Assembly: GCA_028023455.1 (NCBI GenBank)
Contig: JAQFVV010013358.1
Location: 80,965-144,964, forward strand
Length of the DNA stretch: 64,000 nucleotides
Direction: 5' to 3'
From: Epiperipatus broadwayi
Lineage: Eukaryota; Onychophora; Udeonychophora; Euonychophora; Peripatidae
Shown: in pieces, positions 33,796-46,869 of the stretch
Numbering within the stretch: the first letter of the stretch is position 1
Layout of the letters: every line of letters begins with the position of its first letter
Made by a program: the position numbers and the translations under genes
Notes under the pieces: generated by a model
What the model saw: the letters and a program-made list of their open reading frames with translations, nothing else
Databases searched by the model: none
What the model was told of the DNA's origin: nothing

Positions 33796-36700
33796 AAACA
33801 CCATTTATGAATTGTAGAAACTGTCAAAAAAACAGGGGTGATCATTCCAGAAAAGGTATGGCCAAAACTGCATCAACATAAGAAAATAGATCAAAGTGTA
33901 GGTTGAAACTGAAATACGCCAGGTGAGATTTATATATGCTTCCAAATGTTTTTAAACTAAAAATCTGTAAACTTTCACTTTCCAGTTTAAAGTAAAATAA
34001 AGTATGCTAAAGAAATTCGTAATTAGTTCCGTTTTATTTTAAATATAAATTTATTTGTAAATAAATGTTGTTTCAATTAGTAATTGGGCCTGAATTCTCT
34101 TTTCTTTGTATCATGCTCTATAACATTTACTCAAGACAATATTTGTAGATTATATTATTTTGTGTGTTTTAAATAATTATTAGCTGATAATTTAAAAAAA
34201 AAAATGTTTCTTGTTTATTTGAGGCAGCTTTATAATGCAGAATGTGGAACATTTAAAATGATTCTTTGTGAATATGTCAATTAATTCTCAATGGCATCCT
34301 GGGCTTTATCTTAGTATAAGTAAAATGTATTCACATGTGAGAGGTGTTTTCCTTTTAACAATTATAGAGTAAATGTAATAATATTGAGATGTGTCTGTGA
34401 TTTGTGTATTTATAGACAATATTCATCCGACCATTAGTATGGCTAAGATATAAAATATTAACTCTATTTTCCCATCTGCTTGTGGATGGTTTTGATATAA
34501 ATTTATTATTAAAAAATAGTAAAAAATATCATTCTGTTGTTATCACCACCGATGATGGGTGTCTGAATGAGCAGTAATCTAATTGCCACCCAAACAGGAG
34601 TGTCTAAACAAAGAACTGAATGAAATTGTCTCTCAAAGTAGTTGCACAAAAGCCATAATTGTAAAAATAAATGTGATATTATCATCTTCTCCAGCATTTG
34701 TGCATAAAAATGACTTCAGCAATCAGCTAAAAATATAGAAAAATAAATATAGGTTAGTAAATTGGTGAGAGTTGTGAGAATAAAGAAAAATTTCAACAAC
34801 AACAGAATAACTTTATTACAGCATAATAATTAAAAAAATAAATACATATATGTGCATATAGTAAAAAAAAAAAAAGTAATATAATTAGAATTTTATAAAT
34901 ATATAAGTAGATTCAGAAAAATAAGTAAAATGAGCAGATTGGGAAAAGTAAATTTTTCACATCAGTAATGGTAAAAGTCACAAGTTAGCAGGCAGATAAG
35001 TTAGATTGTACTGTAGTGTGTAACATCATGAGAACACAGCAATTAAATGAAGGAATAAATTAAATTAGTTTTAAAAAATGTATAATGGATTACTTAAACA
35101 AAAATAAAAAAATAAATGATAGAAATGTTGAAACAAAAAGTAAATAAAGAATATATATGCTTATGATAGCAAGAGCAAAAACTAAAGCTCATGATAGAGA
35201 ATTAGAAAAATGTTTCTAGTGAAATACAACAGCAAAATAGAAGTGAAAAACAAGAAGTCTCAAATAAGTAAGAAAATAATGACATCATGATAAGGACAAT
35301 TAAAATGTTCAAAAAACTTAAAGGCTAATATAAAAAAACAGTCAAAAAAATCAAAAATAAAATGAAGATACATCTGAAGAATTTAGAAACCAAATAAAGA
35401 AACACTCAAAGATACTTTAAAAAATAAAGAAACAGCTGATGTAATTAATAACAAAAGTATAAAACTAAAAAAAGCAACCTCAGATGTTTAAAAAATTAAG
35501 CATCAGATTAAATTAGAATATGAAAACGTGGAAAAATAATTATAAAATAAATTGGTGAATATTTATATCAGATACAAAATCCAATTGGAACAACATATCA
35601 AAAATTAAGAAAAATAAAGTAAAACAAAAAGAAAAATAGAGCCCTTACAAGAAGCAATAACAGAGAATAAAATTGAAAATGAAAAATAATAAAAAATATC
35701 AGCACAGAAATTAATAGATTAATGGATAAAATTTCTCAAATAAATTTAAATAACAGTAAACAAGATGGAACACTTAGAGAATTTGGTAAGGCAAGTAAAA
35801 AAAATCAATGTAGATATTACTAAATACAAGCAAGAGAGCATTAATTCATGTAAGCACACACAAAATAATAGCCCCGTAATTGTCAACAAATTTCTAAAAA
35901 TATGCATATTTACAGGGGTAGGAAGGTCAAGCCATCATTGAACACATTAGTAGCTTAGAAAGGTGCTTTTTATTGAATCAGCTAAGTGAAGAGGCCAAGA
36001 TTGTAATGAATACTGCTATATTCTAAAGGTCTCACAGCCTTGGTGGGACTATCTTTTTAAGACACCCATAACATTCATTAAACACAAAAAAATCATATTA
36101 GCCACCTACTGGGATGAAGAATGCCAAACAAATATTAGACACTAGGTGTCACAAGAAAACTGGCAACCTTGTAAATTTTTCACTCTATTTTTTATTTTAC
36201 AATAAAAACATTGATGTCCAACCCACTATTTAAACAACAGATTATTAGAATAGTGTTGCACCATTTTGTTTACAACATGTAGCAATTGATAGAACTAGAC
36301 CTGTCTATGAAAAAAGAGCAAAGATTGAAACCCAATGTAATGGGTAAACATAAATGCCATAGAATGTGGCCACAAAAGGAACTTTTGAAAGAGAAAAAGA
36401 TAATTTTATGGAAGCCCTGAAAGAATGAAAGTTTTTAGATGAACCGCAAGTGACTGGGATGTCACTCATGAAAGAGAACATGAAAGTGAAAGGGGTGATT
36501 TCCAGATAAAAATGGTCTAGTAATTGGATGGACTGGCAGGTATTAATTTATGGATAGTGACCCTGGGTATTTTCAAAGAAATTATGATTAATTAAAGTCA
36601 GAAACTTTTTTAATTAGCATAAATAAAAGTTTTTTGTAACATCTGAATAAAAAATATTAAACAATAAAAAATAATATGTCATAATTCGACAGAGATTGTA

Positions 36701-38426
36701 TTAGTGCACAAATTTTTGCTGAAGAATAAAAATGAAAACTTTGAAAGAACAAAAAACGCCCAATCTTGACTTATGACAACCGACGTTTATTAGCAACCCA
36801 GCTTAAAAAACAGTATTTTAGACAAAGTGGAGCATGACTAAATAAAAAATTAAAATAAGATTTTCAAAGGAGAAAATTCAAAGAATAAAAATAAGATGCT
36901 TGGAACATAACCATATAAATATTAAACATAAAATAATAATAGTAATAATACCCTTCTTTAAGGTATATGTGATGTAATGACGAGTAAGAAAATATTAGAT
37001 TGATGTATGTGTGTATATATAATTAAGTTATAAATTTCAGATTGTATTTGGTGTTTACTTAGGCCTTTTTTTTGGAGGAGACACTTATTTACAGGGATGG
37101 GTCTCTGTATGAAACTCCACCAGTATGATGATGTGGATGTGCCAGGAGAGAAAATCCATGGCTCAGTAAAAATATAGATGGAAGAAAAATTTTCAGATAT
37201 AAAAATATAAGCTGAATATACGATAGAAATAATCCTGACATTCTCAGATAAATGTATCAAATATCACATTTTGCACTCATATTGCACAAATATTGGATTT
37301 AGGCAGTAATCATAATGATATTTGCAAAAAATTTAATATGGTTTAATTTTATATAGGATCAATGTGTGTGTGAGATGCAAAGTCATTTAGTTGATTGCTT
37401 CTCTTAAACATTTCCTTATTGTGGGTCTCACTCATTAAGAAATTTTTATAGCAGGTAACTTTTAAAAAAATTTTTAAAAGACACAAAAAATTTAAAATTA
37501 AATTTGGTCAATGTGCCATAAAAGTAATTAATATATTTTAACTCTTTAATTGGTAGGGGTGCAATGTAACATATATAAGTATACATCTTACAGGAAATAT
37601 TTAAAAAGGATGCTAAAAATGTTTAGAAAAAAGTAATAATAAATATTTTCTCAAATAATTGAAAATAACTACCATTTAATCAATCAGAATAACAATTAGT
37701 AAAGGAAATTTAAAATAGAATAAAAAATGGCTAAGAATTTTGTAAAAAAACAAAACATTGGTCAAATTATCCTACTCTCCATTTAAAATAAAATAAAAAA
37801 ATAGCAGACAGTAAAAATATAATGAATGTATAATTTAGTTTAAGAATTTTAATTAGATTTTCTGGTTTAAAAAAATATAATGGAGATAATCAATGGCTAA
37901 TGAAAGCTGGTAAAGTTTTATTTTTCTTTGTTTCTTTTTAACAAAATGAAATTGTCAAATGTAATCTTAAACTTGTATGCAATAATCTAATGTATACATT
38001 TGAAAAAAACATGGAATAGATAGTTATTTAATTAAATTTCAAATAAAATGTTTGTATTCTCAGAAATTAAAATAATTTTGCAAGTTATTTAATCAAGGAA
38101 AAAACTGTAAAATTGAAACTGATTAATCATGTGATCTCTTAGACAATGGTTGAGAAAAAATATATCAGCTAATAAATTTTTGTTATATTGTTATTATTGA
38201 AATTATTTAGGAAGGAAATTGTTTTTCAGATTCTACTGCTGCTATATTTGCTGTATAGTCTCTTTCATATGAACCTCTAGTTTTGGGCTCCAGTAAGGTA
38301 TAGGAATCACTGTACATGCTCAAACATCATTATGCCCTGCTAAACTCACAAAAAGAGATGTGCATTTAGTTCATCACAATGCAGTTCCTATACATTTGAT
38401 AGTCTAAAATGTGACCAATAAGTCTT
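33796..38426 (+). repeat. gag-like repeat unit B (tandem array, longest copy)
   Basis: Complete unit directly following unit A and directly followed by unit C; the joint to C at 38426 is seamless (CCAATAAGTCTTGG, then CCTGAATTGTCTTTTCTCTG). The repeat period measured at the GAATT(C/G)TCTTTT landmark is about 4.1 kb (A to B) and 4.34 kb (B to C). The upstream block 33796-35200 contains no coding signal. Confidence 0.75.
35480..36460 (+). pseudogene. Gag-like protein remnant in unit B
   Basis: A degenerate coiled-coil region is followed by a clear GTAAGC...ATATTTACAG spacer (about 35849-35915), then a capsid-like region with LERCFLLNQLSEEAK and ILATYWDEECQTNIRH (about 36095-36145). The same two blocks are conserved in all four copies although other positions have drifted. 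A second T-rich, AG-ended spacer may follow at about 36160-36200. It carries many stops and has no downstream pol. Confidence 0.5.
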
Positions 38427-39135
38427 GGCCTGAATTGTCTTTTCTCTGTATCACACTGTATAACCTTAAGTTCAAAATAAATTTGTAGATTATATTGCCT
38501 TTGTTTTAAATACTTATTATATTATAGTTTAAATTAAACAAGTTTTTTATTGATTTGAGTCACTAGCATGTGGATCATTTAAAATTATTTTTTGTGAATA
38601 TGCTGGCTAATTCTGAATGGCATGCTGGGTTTTATTTTCAGTATAAGTAAAAGTATTCACAGGACAGAGGTATTTTGCTTCTAACAATCATAAAGCAGGT
38701 GTAGTAACCATGAGATATGTCTATGATTTGTGTTTATGGACAATAATGGTCTGACCATTAGTATAAATAAGTTGTTAAATATTGATTACACCTTGCTCTC
38801 TGCTTGTGGGTGTTTTGGATATAGATTTAGTATAAAAAATAATAAAAAGTAATATTCTGTTATAATCAGTACTGAACATGAGTGCCTGACTAAACAGTTA
38901 TCTACTCATCACCCAAACAGTAGTGCCTGAACAAATAATTGCATATAATTCACTCCCAAAGTAGGATAACAAAAGCCATACATGTAAATGTGAGATAATC
39001 AGCTTTACCAGCATTTACACATAAAAATGACCTTAGTTCTTAACTAAAATAATACAAAATAAATGTAGATTAGTAATTTGATGAGAGATGTGAAAATAAA
39101 GAAAAAAGCCAACAATAAAATACTAACTTTATTAT
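38427..39135 (+). repeat. gag-like repeat unit C (partial)
   Basis: It matches unit B from 34086 to about 34820 (CTGCTTGTGG(A/G)TG, ATCACCCAAACAG(T/G)AGTG-type blocks, AACTTTATTA) and stops at the (TA)n run that borders the Penelope-like insertion. Confidence 0.75.
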
Positions 39136-39139
39136 AGTG

Positions 39140-40065
<926 letters not shown>

Positions 40066-41772
40066 AGAAAAATTTGTTTTTGCCCCTAAGGAAATTAGTT
40101 TTGTTAAAAAAAGATTGAAAGCCAATGATGTGGTATTGTTAAAAGAAGATAAAGGTGGATGGTTTGTATTGTTAAATAATATTGATTTTAAAAGAAAAGT
40201 TTCTTTGTAATTAAATAATGGAAAATATGCTATTTTAGATTCTGATCCTGGTAAAAAAATAAAATCTAAATTAATTAAGATTATGAAGGTTATGGAAAAT
40301 AAAAAGATTTTTGATAAGGCTACTTATTTAAATTGTTACTTTAGTAATTATGTGGCTCCAAAGGTTTTCTTTAATTTGAAGTCTCATAAAGATAATTTTC
40401 CTTTAAGATGTATTTTTGATTTTACAGGTGGAATTGTTGATAAAATATCAAAATTTATTATAAGATATTTGAAGGATTATATAAGATTGGGTCAATTTTG
40501 TGTTTCTTCTTCTTTAGAAGCTTTTAAGAAAATAAATGGTTTTGTTTTGGATGATGATTGTGTTTTTGGTAGTTTAGACATTGAAAATATGTACCAATCG
40601 GTTAATAGACTAAAAAGTATTGATGTTTTTTTTCAATTTTAAAAAAAATAGAATGTTTTTCTGCAAATAAGATTAAGGTTTTTCATGATTTGTTTTTGCT
40701 GTTAGAGGATTCAATGTATTTTATGTCTAATGATGTGTTTTATAAGATTAGAGAAGGTTGGGTTATTGTTATGTCATTTCTCCATTGATGTGTGCTGTCT
40801 ATATTGATTATTTGAAGTGTAGTGTTATTAATATGTTTTCATGTTCTATTAAATTATTTGTTAAGTATGTTTGATGATTGTTTGTTTGTTATTCAGAAAG
40901 AGAAATTAGAAGACTTTTTATGTGGAGTGAGTGGTTTTGATTCTAGTATTATGTTTACAATTGAGGGGGGTGTTTTTGATTTTGTAAAATTAAAGTTTTT
41001 AGATTTAAATGTTGAGAAGGTTAATGATGTTTTGTTTTGTAGTCATTTTATAAAACCTAAAAATTTGAGAAATATGATTAGGCCTGATAGTTATCAGCCT
41101 TTTATACTTAAGAAAATGTCTTTATTGAATTTTTGTTGTCGGAATAGAAGGCTTAATAATTTTAATAATGATGCTGATATTCAAAGAAGTCAATTTGCTG
41201 CTGAATATGTAGAATTGGGTTATAATCATGATTTTATTAAAAAAGTGGTATTTAATAATAATGTTTATAGTCGTGATTTGGATGATAAGAATTTTGTTGG
41301 TAAGGGTGATGATTATATGTCTTTACCATTTAAAGCATCAATATATAATTTGGTTTATAGGAATAGTCATTTGTTAGGTGGAATGAAGGTTGCATGGAGG
41401 AAAGGTTCTGATTTGAATTCATTATTTAATGGTTCAAAGCAGTCTATTGATAGTAGGTCTATTCCTGGTATTGTTTATAAAATTCCATGTAGTTGTGGTA
41501 AATTTTATGTAGGCCAGAGTAAATTTAGCCTTAATAAAAGGGTTAAGGTTCATATAAGTAGAGTTAAACATAGGTATCTTAACTCAGCTTTATATATTCA
41601 TGAATTAAATACAGGTCATAGAATATTGTTTGACAATGCTTCGGTTATTTTTTATAAAAAGTATGAGTTAAAAAGAATAAAGGAGACTTTGATGATAAAA
41701 CTCCTTGATTCTGAGGCTATCAATCTTATGAAGACTTCTTTTGATATTAAGGGAAGGTGGGACTTGAAATGA
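40066..41772 (+). pseudogene. Penelope-like element family 1, RT + GIY-YIG protein (5'-truncated, frameshifted)
   Basis: Reverse transcriptase blocks in order: EISFVKKRLK and LLKEDKGGWFVLL (40090-40180), KVFFNLKSHKDNFPLRCIF (about 40360-40416), FGSLDIENMYQSV (about 40566-40604), and the catalytic region where VKYV and DDCLFVIQKEKLEDF lie in different frames because of one extra base near 40870. A long open frame (40822-41772) then covers the C-terminal RT part, the linker and a well-preserved GIY-YIG nuclease (GIVYKIPCSCGKFYVGQSK at about 41467-41523), followed by LNKRVKVHISRVKH and the LLDSEAINLM ending. The RT primes at nicked DNA and the nuclease makes the nicks in this family. The N-terminus is missing beyond the inverted junction. 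The copy is inactive because of stops at 40208, 40640 and nearby. Confidence 0.85.
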
Positions 41773-41807
41773 ATTATGGGAAAGTTTGTTGGTTTGTATA
41801 TATATAT

Positions 41808-44800
41808 TGTGCCCTTTTCTATAGATCAATGATGGTTATAAATGGTCAATTACTAAAAAAAAATTTAAAATTAATATTATATAGTATTTAATATTATAAA
41901 TTATAAATAAGCAATAAAGGGTTAATGTAGTATATTTAATAATAAGTATTGTGATGGTGAGGATTGCATCTAGTTCTATATTTTTCTAAATTATTTTTCA
42001 AAATTTTATATAATCATTTTAAATGATATAAGTAGCAAATTTATTAATACAGATAAAACTAGACTAAACACCGGAAATGTCTATGTGACTGTCTGGAATA
42101 TTTTATGTATAAGCACCAGTTTAAATTAATACAAATAATTAAAATATTTAAATAGTATATTATGGAACTGGATGGAATTGTCACACATTATAATAAAAAA
42201 TAAGATTATACATCTTTATTAGTTATTGTTTCAAAATTATTTTAAAAGTAATTAAATTGTAATAGATAATAATTAATTTAAAAATAATAATAGGTTAATA
42301 TTTAAGTCTATTACGTCATCATTTTAAAACTTTAGAAAATGTTTACAAACCAAAGTAGGGAGTGACCAATAAAAAGATAGATTTTGGCAGACAAGAGAAA
42401 TCGCGCCAATTAATTGTATAAACTAGGAGAACAAAAATGTGTTGACTCCAGAGCAGAGGTAAAATTTTAAGCTCTTTAAAATTTCTTTCTTTCTTCAATT
42501 ATTAGTCAATTTTATTAGAATTTTTAATAAATATCTTTGAAAGAAACTAACTAACATTTTAAAATCTTTCGAAGCGAATCTAAGAATAAAATTTTAAAAA
42601 AAGTTCTCATAATAATGTTTCACTAACTCCACAGTTACCTGCCAGTGGATTCTATTAAAATATAATCTGAATTTTCAATAAAAAATGGATGGATTCTTAA
42701 AACCAAGTTATAAATTTTGTAATATTTCAAAAATGTTAACGTTGTTCATTGATATAGTTTGTATAGCGTATTACTATGAAAACTGCTTTAGTGCGTGTAA
42801 AATTAATGAAAGGACATTGTGCGCAAAGTTAATGAATATAATGAAAAATAAAAATAAATATTATTCGTGTAAAAATAAATGGACAAAAAGATTTTTATGA
42901 ATTACTTTCTTTAAGATGACCTGAGCAATTACTCTAGAAATAGTTAAAGATCAAAAATGTCGTATATAAAATAATAATGAATAAAAGTGAAATTACCAAG
43001 GAAATTACTTGCCTGAAGAAGAAGAAGAAAAAAAATAGTTTACAGAGAAATAAATATAAAATATTGGATCCATGGAAAAACGCAATTTGGTACCGTAATG
43101 ATATAAATACTTGTAGTTCTGCTAGAAATAAAGATGCATCAACGCGCCGAGGTAATATTCGCCCGAACATTAAAAACTTCGTGGGATAACTAAATAAATA
43201 TTTTTAATAATTTTGAATTAAACATTGAAACTAAAGATCGTCTAAACAGTTAACTAAATGAACTAATTTATTTTAAAACTTTAATAATCAGAAAGGAGAA
43301 CATTCGGATAAAAGAAGAAATAATAAATATTAGGGGACTAACCAAGATTTACCGCCAGAAAAATATGTGATTATGGTTTAAATTATTTTCTTTATTAATC
43401 TAAGTTAAACATTGAGTTTAGATAGCAATAGGGAAACAAATACATTAATTTGCAATATAACATTATATAAAATAATATGTTTTTTTTTTTGATTTTGAAT
43501 GTTCAAATAAAATTGTATGTGTGTGGAAATTTTGTATGTTTGCGATGCTCGAGGAGAAAGAAACCCACTACGAACTCTAATAGGAAGGTAAAAGATTATT
43601 TTGGTACATTTTATGGTTATTAATGATATAATGTATGTTTTATTTATTTAGATCAGCTGTGAATCGAATGAATGTAATGAAAAGTTTTATTGTTATAGTT
43701 ATTGTAAAACGCATTTTGAAAAAAACAACACTCTAAAACACTTTGAGATGTAATTAGATTTTTAAAAATATGCATAAGACAATCATTTAATGTATTATTA
43801 ATATAGTTCAATATAACCAATGGTTATGTCATATTTTCTGTTAATTTTTCCGATTAGGATATTTAAGTGTTATTTAATAAAACGTAGATGTCGAACCTAC
43901 AGTGTAATAAAGCAAGGCAAATTGTTCTTATAGAATAGGGGAATGTTTTTATATTAGTGAATTTTGTTTATTGTTTTAAAAGGTAGTTAGTTTTATCGAT
44001 GTTGGATACAGTGAAAATCTTGAGAGATAGTTTGGATAGTGACTTGGTAGTACATGGAGATTCGGAAACCAAGATGATGTATTAAAAAACTAGGATGCTA
44101 CAGGGAATGGAATTATAAGTAGTTTTAGATGGTAATCAGCGTAGTTAACAAAGCCCTACGACTGTTACACATGTTGTCATGGACAGTGTTATTTTTATCT
44201 TTCTTGTGAATCTTATTAGATGTTTGGTAAAGCTGAATAAATAGCTGCCACATCGTGCTTATCGTCAGGGTTATCAGACAAGGAATGTCGGCCCTATCCA
44301 CACTGTTCCATACATTTTGAAGTATATATTTTGATGAGTTATTTATCTATCTTCCCAATATCCTATACATCTTTCGCTATCTTTATCTGTATTTCTTGCA
44401 ACTACATCGTTATTTGATAAGTCTATTGAAAAGAAACAATAGATATTTTAGAATGTATGTCATGCTGTTATTTGAAATAAGAATAGTTAGGTATTAACAA
44501 AGAGTAGATTATGATTATTGAAAAAAGATGCATATATCCTAAGAAAGGAAGGAGTCAGAGAATTATTTTAATTTTAAGAAATGAACTATAATTTGATAAA
44601 AATATACCCAAATAGAAATATACAAAAATATTAAAAAATGATTTAACGTGTTCTTATTGTTGATTATATTTAAAAATATAAGTATTGCATATTTAAAGAA
44701 TATAATAACATTCGATGATTATAATATATGTTAAACTGAAACAGGAAATAATTAAGCCCGTGTTATGGCATTATACATGAGTATGGCTTATGAATAAATG

Positions 44801-46343
44801 TATTAGAGTTTACGAGCATTAGATAACAAACGTAATAGGTAGTAATAATATTTGCACAATATGCAAAGTGACTTATATAGAGTTATAAGAAAATGTAATT
44901 TTTTTTAAGAGGAAAAAACCATATTGATTGTAAATTTATAATGTTTATAAAGGATGTTTATCCACATATATAACTTATAATACTGTAATGTTAATATTAA
45001 AAGGTAAAGAATAGTATTACCCATAAAATAGTTAAACTAAGTAATATAATAAACTTAATGAGAAATAAATAAATAACTTATAAAAGTATAATAATTTAAA
45101 TTAACTATAAAAGAAATCTAAAAATGTATAATTTAACTTTTGTAGTGTTAAAAGAAAGGAGGATATCCCTTGTAAATAAATGTAAATAGATTTGTTTGTT
45201 TATCTTAATTTTGATTGTTGTTAATAAAATTCTAAAATTTGTTATTAAAACTTGTGTCTGAGTTTTGTTTTCTCTACATCATTGCATGAATTCATAGGAT
45301 ATGTTTACCGTCATTAAATTAAAATATATAATTGTTTGCACAAAATATAAATAGAAAAGTATATTTAATCTTAATTATTTATTGATGTTTTGTAATTGAA
45401 TAATTATAAAATTGCATTACATTATTGGTCATAAATCCATTGTTATAGTAATTTGCTAAATTATATGCTATTAGTTGCCACTTGCTTCATTTATCAGATT
45501 ATCTAAACACTGCCACTTACTAATTATTTTATTACGTAAGGAAAAAGATAAACAAAGGGAGGATCTTGAATTATTAACTAATTTATTATGGTTATAAATT
45601 TGCGATAAAAGAAAAGCCATACTAGTTGGATTAAACAATGAAGATTGTGATTATTATTCTTATTGTTTTATTATTAATCTAACTTCAGAGTAGTAAATTA
45701 TGACACAAAATCCCTTATCATATTTTGCTACTTTATTTTAATTTAACATTGAATAAATTTAAGAACCTGAGATTATTTTATCTGAGCTAGATAATTACTA
45801 TTATTGTTATGATAGATAAAAGATTAATACTTTAATTGTTAAATGAGTTTAGTGATTAGAAGTTGCAGAAGTCATAAGAATACTATGTAGTTATTATATG
45901 TAATAGTAGTAAAAGGGGGGATAGTGTTCTTATGCCATTGAGGTGGTATCCTATGGGATATTATCTCAATGCAATCTACTTTGTCACCTTATTTCCACTT
46001 CTAATCTCATGAATTATAGAATAGTTATTTGAGTTAGTCTAAAACAGAACCTAAGTTAATAAATTTAAGAAACCTGAGCTAGCAACACCTTTAATTGAAT
46101 ATCTCATTAATTATTAGAGCTAGAACCCGGGGAGGCGATTTTCACTATATTATATTACTTATTCTGGGAGAAGTGGAGTACACATAAGTTTACACGTAAT
46201 TACACATAGGGTGCGAGGGTAGATTGTGGCGTAATGTGGTAGGCTCGAGGTGTACGTAGTTACACAACATAAGTAAAGGGCAGATTGTGACGGCCCAAAT
46301 TTAGAGGGGCCCGAATAATAAAAGAAAGGACATAATATATATA
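41808..46343. mobile_element. 4.5-kb insertion of unknown type in the Penelope 3' UTR
   Basis: Its limits are set by comparison with the uninterrupted inverted arm. It lies in a TA-rich target, which hides any target duplication. The left end is TTGTGCCCTTTTCTATAG; the right end contains a GC-rich hairpin (CGGCCC...GGGGCCCG, 46290-46312) followed by AATAATAAAAG. No matching terminal repeats, direct or inverted, were found. Frames are short and unrecognised (one of 70 codons at 42977-43189). A purine run AAAAGGGGGGATA (45911-45923) resembles a polypurine tract, and AAAGGGCAGAT|TGTGACGGCCC (46276-46296) resembles the start of an LTR. An LTR element with one end lost is possible but unproven. 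Confidence 0.55.
42417..42460 (+). promoter_or_regulatory. Weak TATA-like promoter candidate inside the 4.5-kb insertion
   Basis: TATAAACTA at 42417 follows a rare CpG-containing stretch (ATCGCGCCAATT at 42400). A splice-donor-like GCAGAG|GTAAAA follows at 42459. No clear initiator. It may be the promoter of the unknown insertion. Confidence 0.2.
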
Positions 46344-46530
46344 TATATGTTTTCCTTTAGTTTGATTTTCACTTGAGAAGGTCTATTTGTAGTAGATGAA
46401 ACCATGGTTGTGTAAGGATTTTGGTAAAATTTTGGATTTAATCTAGTATTGTATTGTTTTATGGTTTTGCATTTTTATTTTTGCTAGTATAGTGTTAGAC
46501 AGTTTTGGTTTTATATATATATATTAAAAC

Positions 46531-46818
46531 GGTAATCCCTTTAACTGTCACCATTTCATCTTCAGCCTGAGTACCAAACCTATCTGTTTTAGGTTCAAAC
46601 CTAATTAAAATAGGTATATAATGGTATTATCATGGCTATATGTGTGGCATTTCATATGTACATGCAGATAAATGCTGTAAATACACATTACATTAATTAT
46701 TGCAATGAATTGTTTTGCTATTTAGAAAATGTTATATTATAGATTAATATAATAAAGTCAATTTATTAATTTATTTCATTATGAATTTGTATGTAGGTGT
46801 ATAATCCAATCTATATTG

Positions 46819-46869
<51 letters not shown>

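Larger units (their letters stand above)
41773..46471 (+). mobile_element. Penelope-like family 1 3' UTR, split by a 4.5-kb insertion
   Basis: The 3' UTR starts after the stop at 41772, runs to about 41807 and resumes at about 46344, ending TGGTTTTGCA at 46471. The inverted arm at 39236-39403 shows the uninterrupted version, which reads directly from the TTTGTATATATAT block into GTTTTTCTTTAGTTTG. The two UTR copies are close in sequence. Confidence 0.85.

Noticed and set aside
41808-41840. Helitron interpretation of the 4.5-kb insertion because of the 3' hairpin
   Set aside because: The left end does not start with TC, there is no CTRR after the hairpin, and no Rep/helicase coding is seen.
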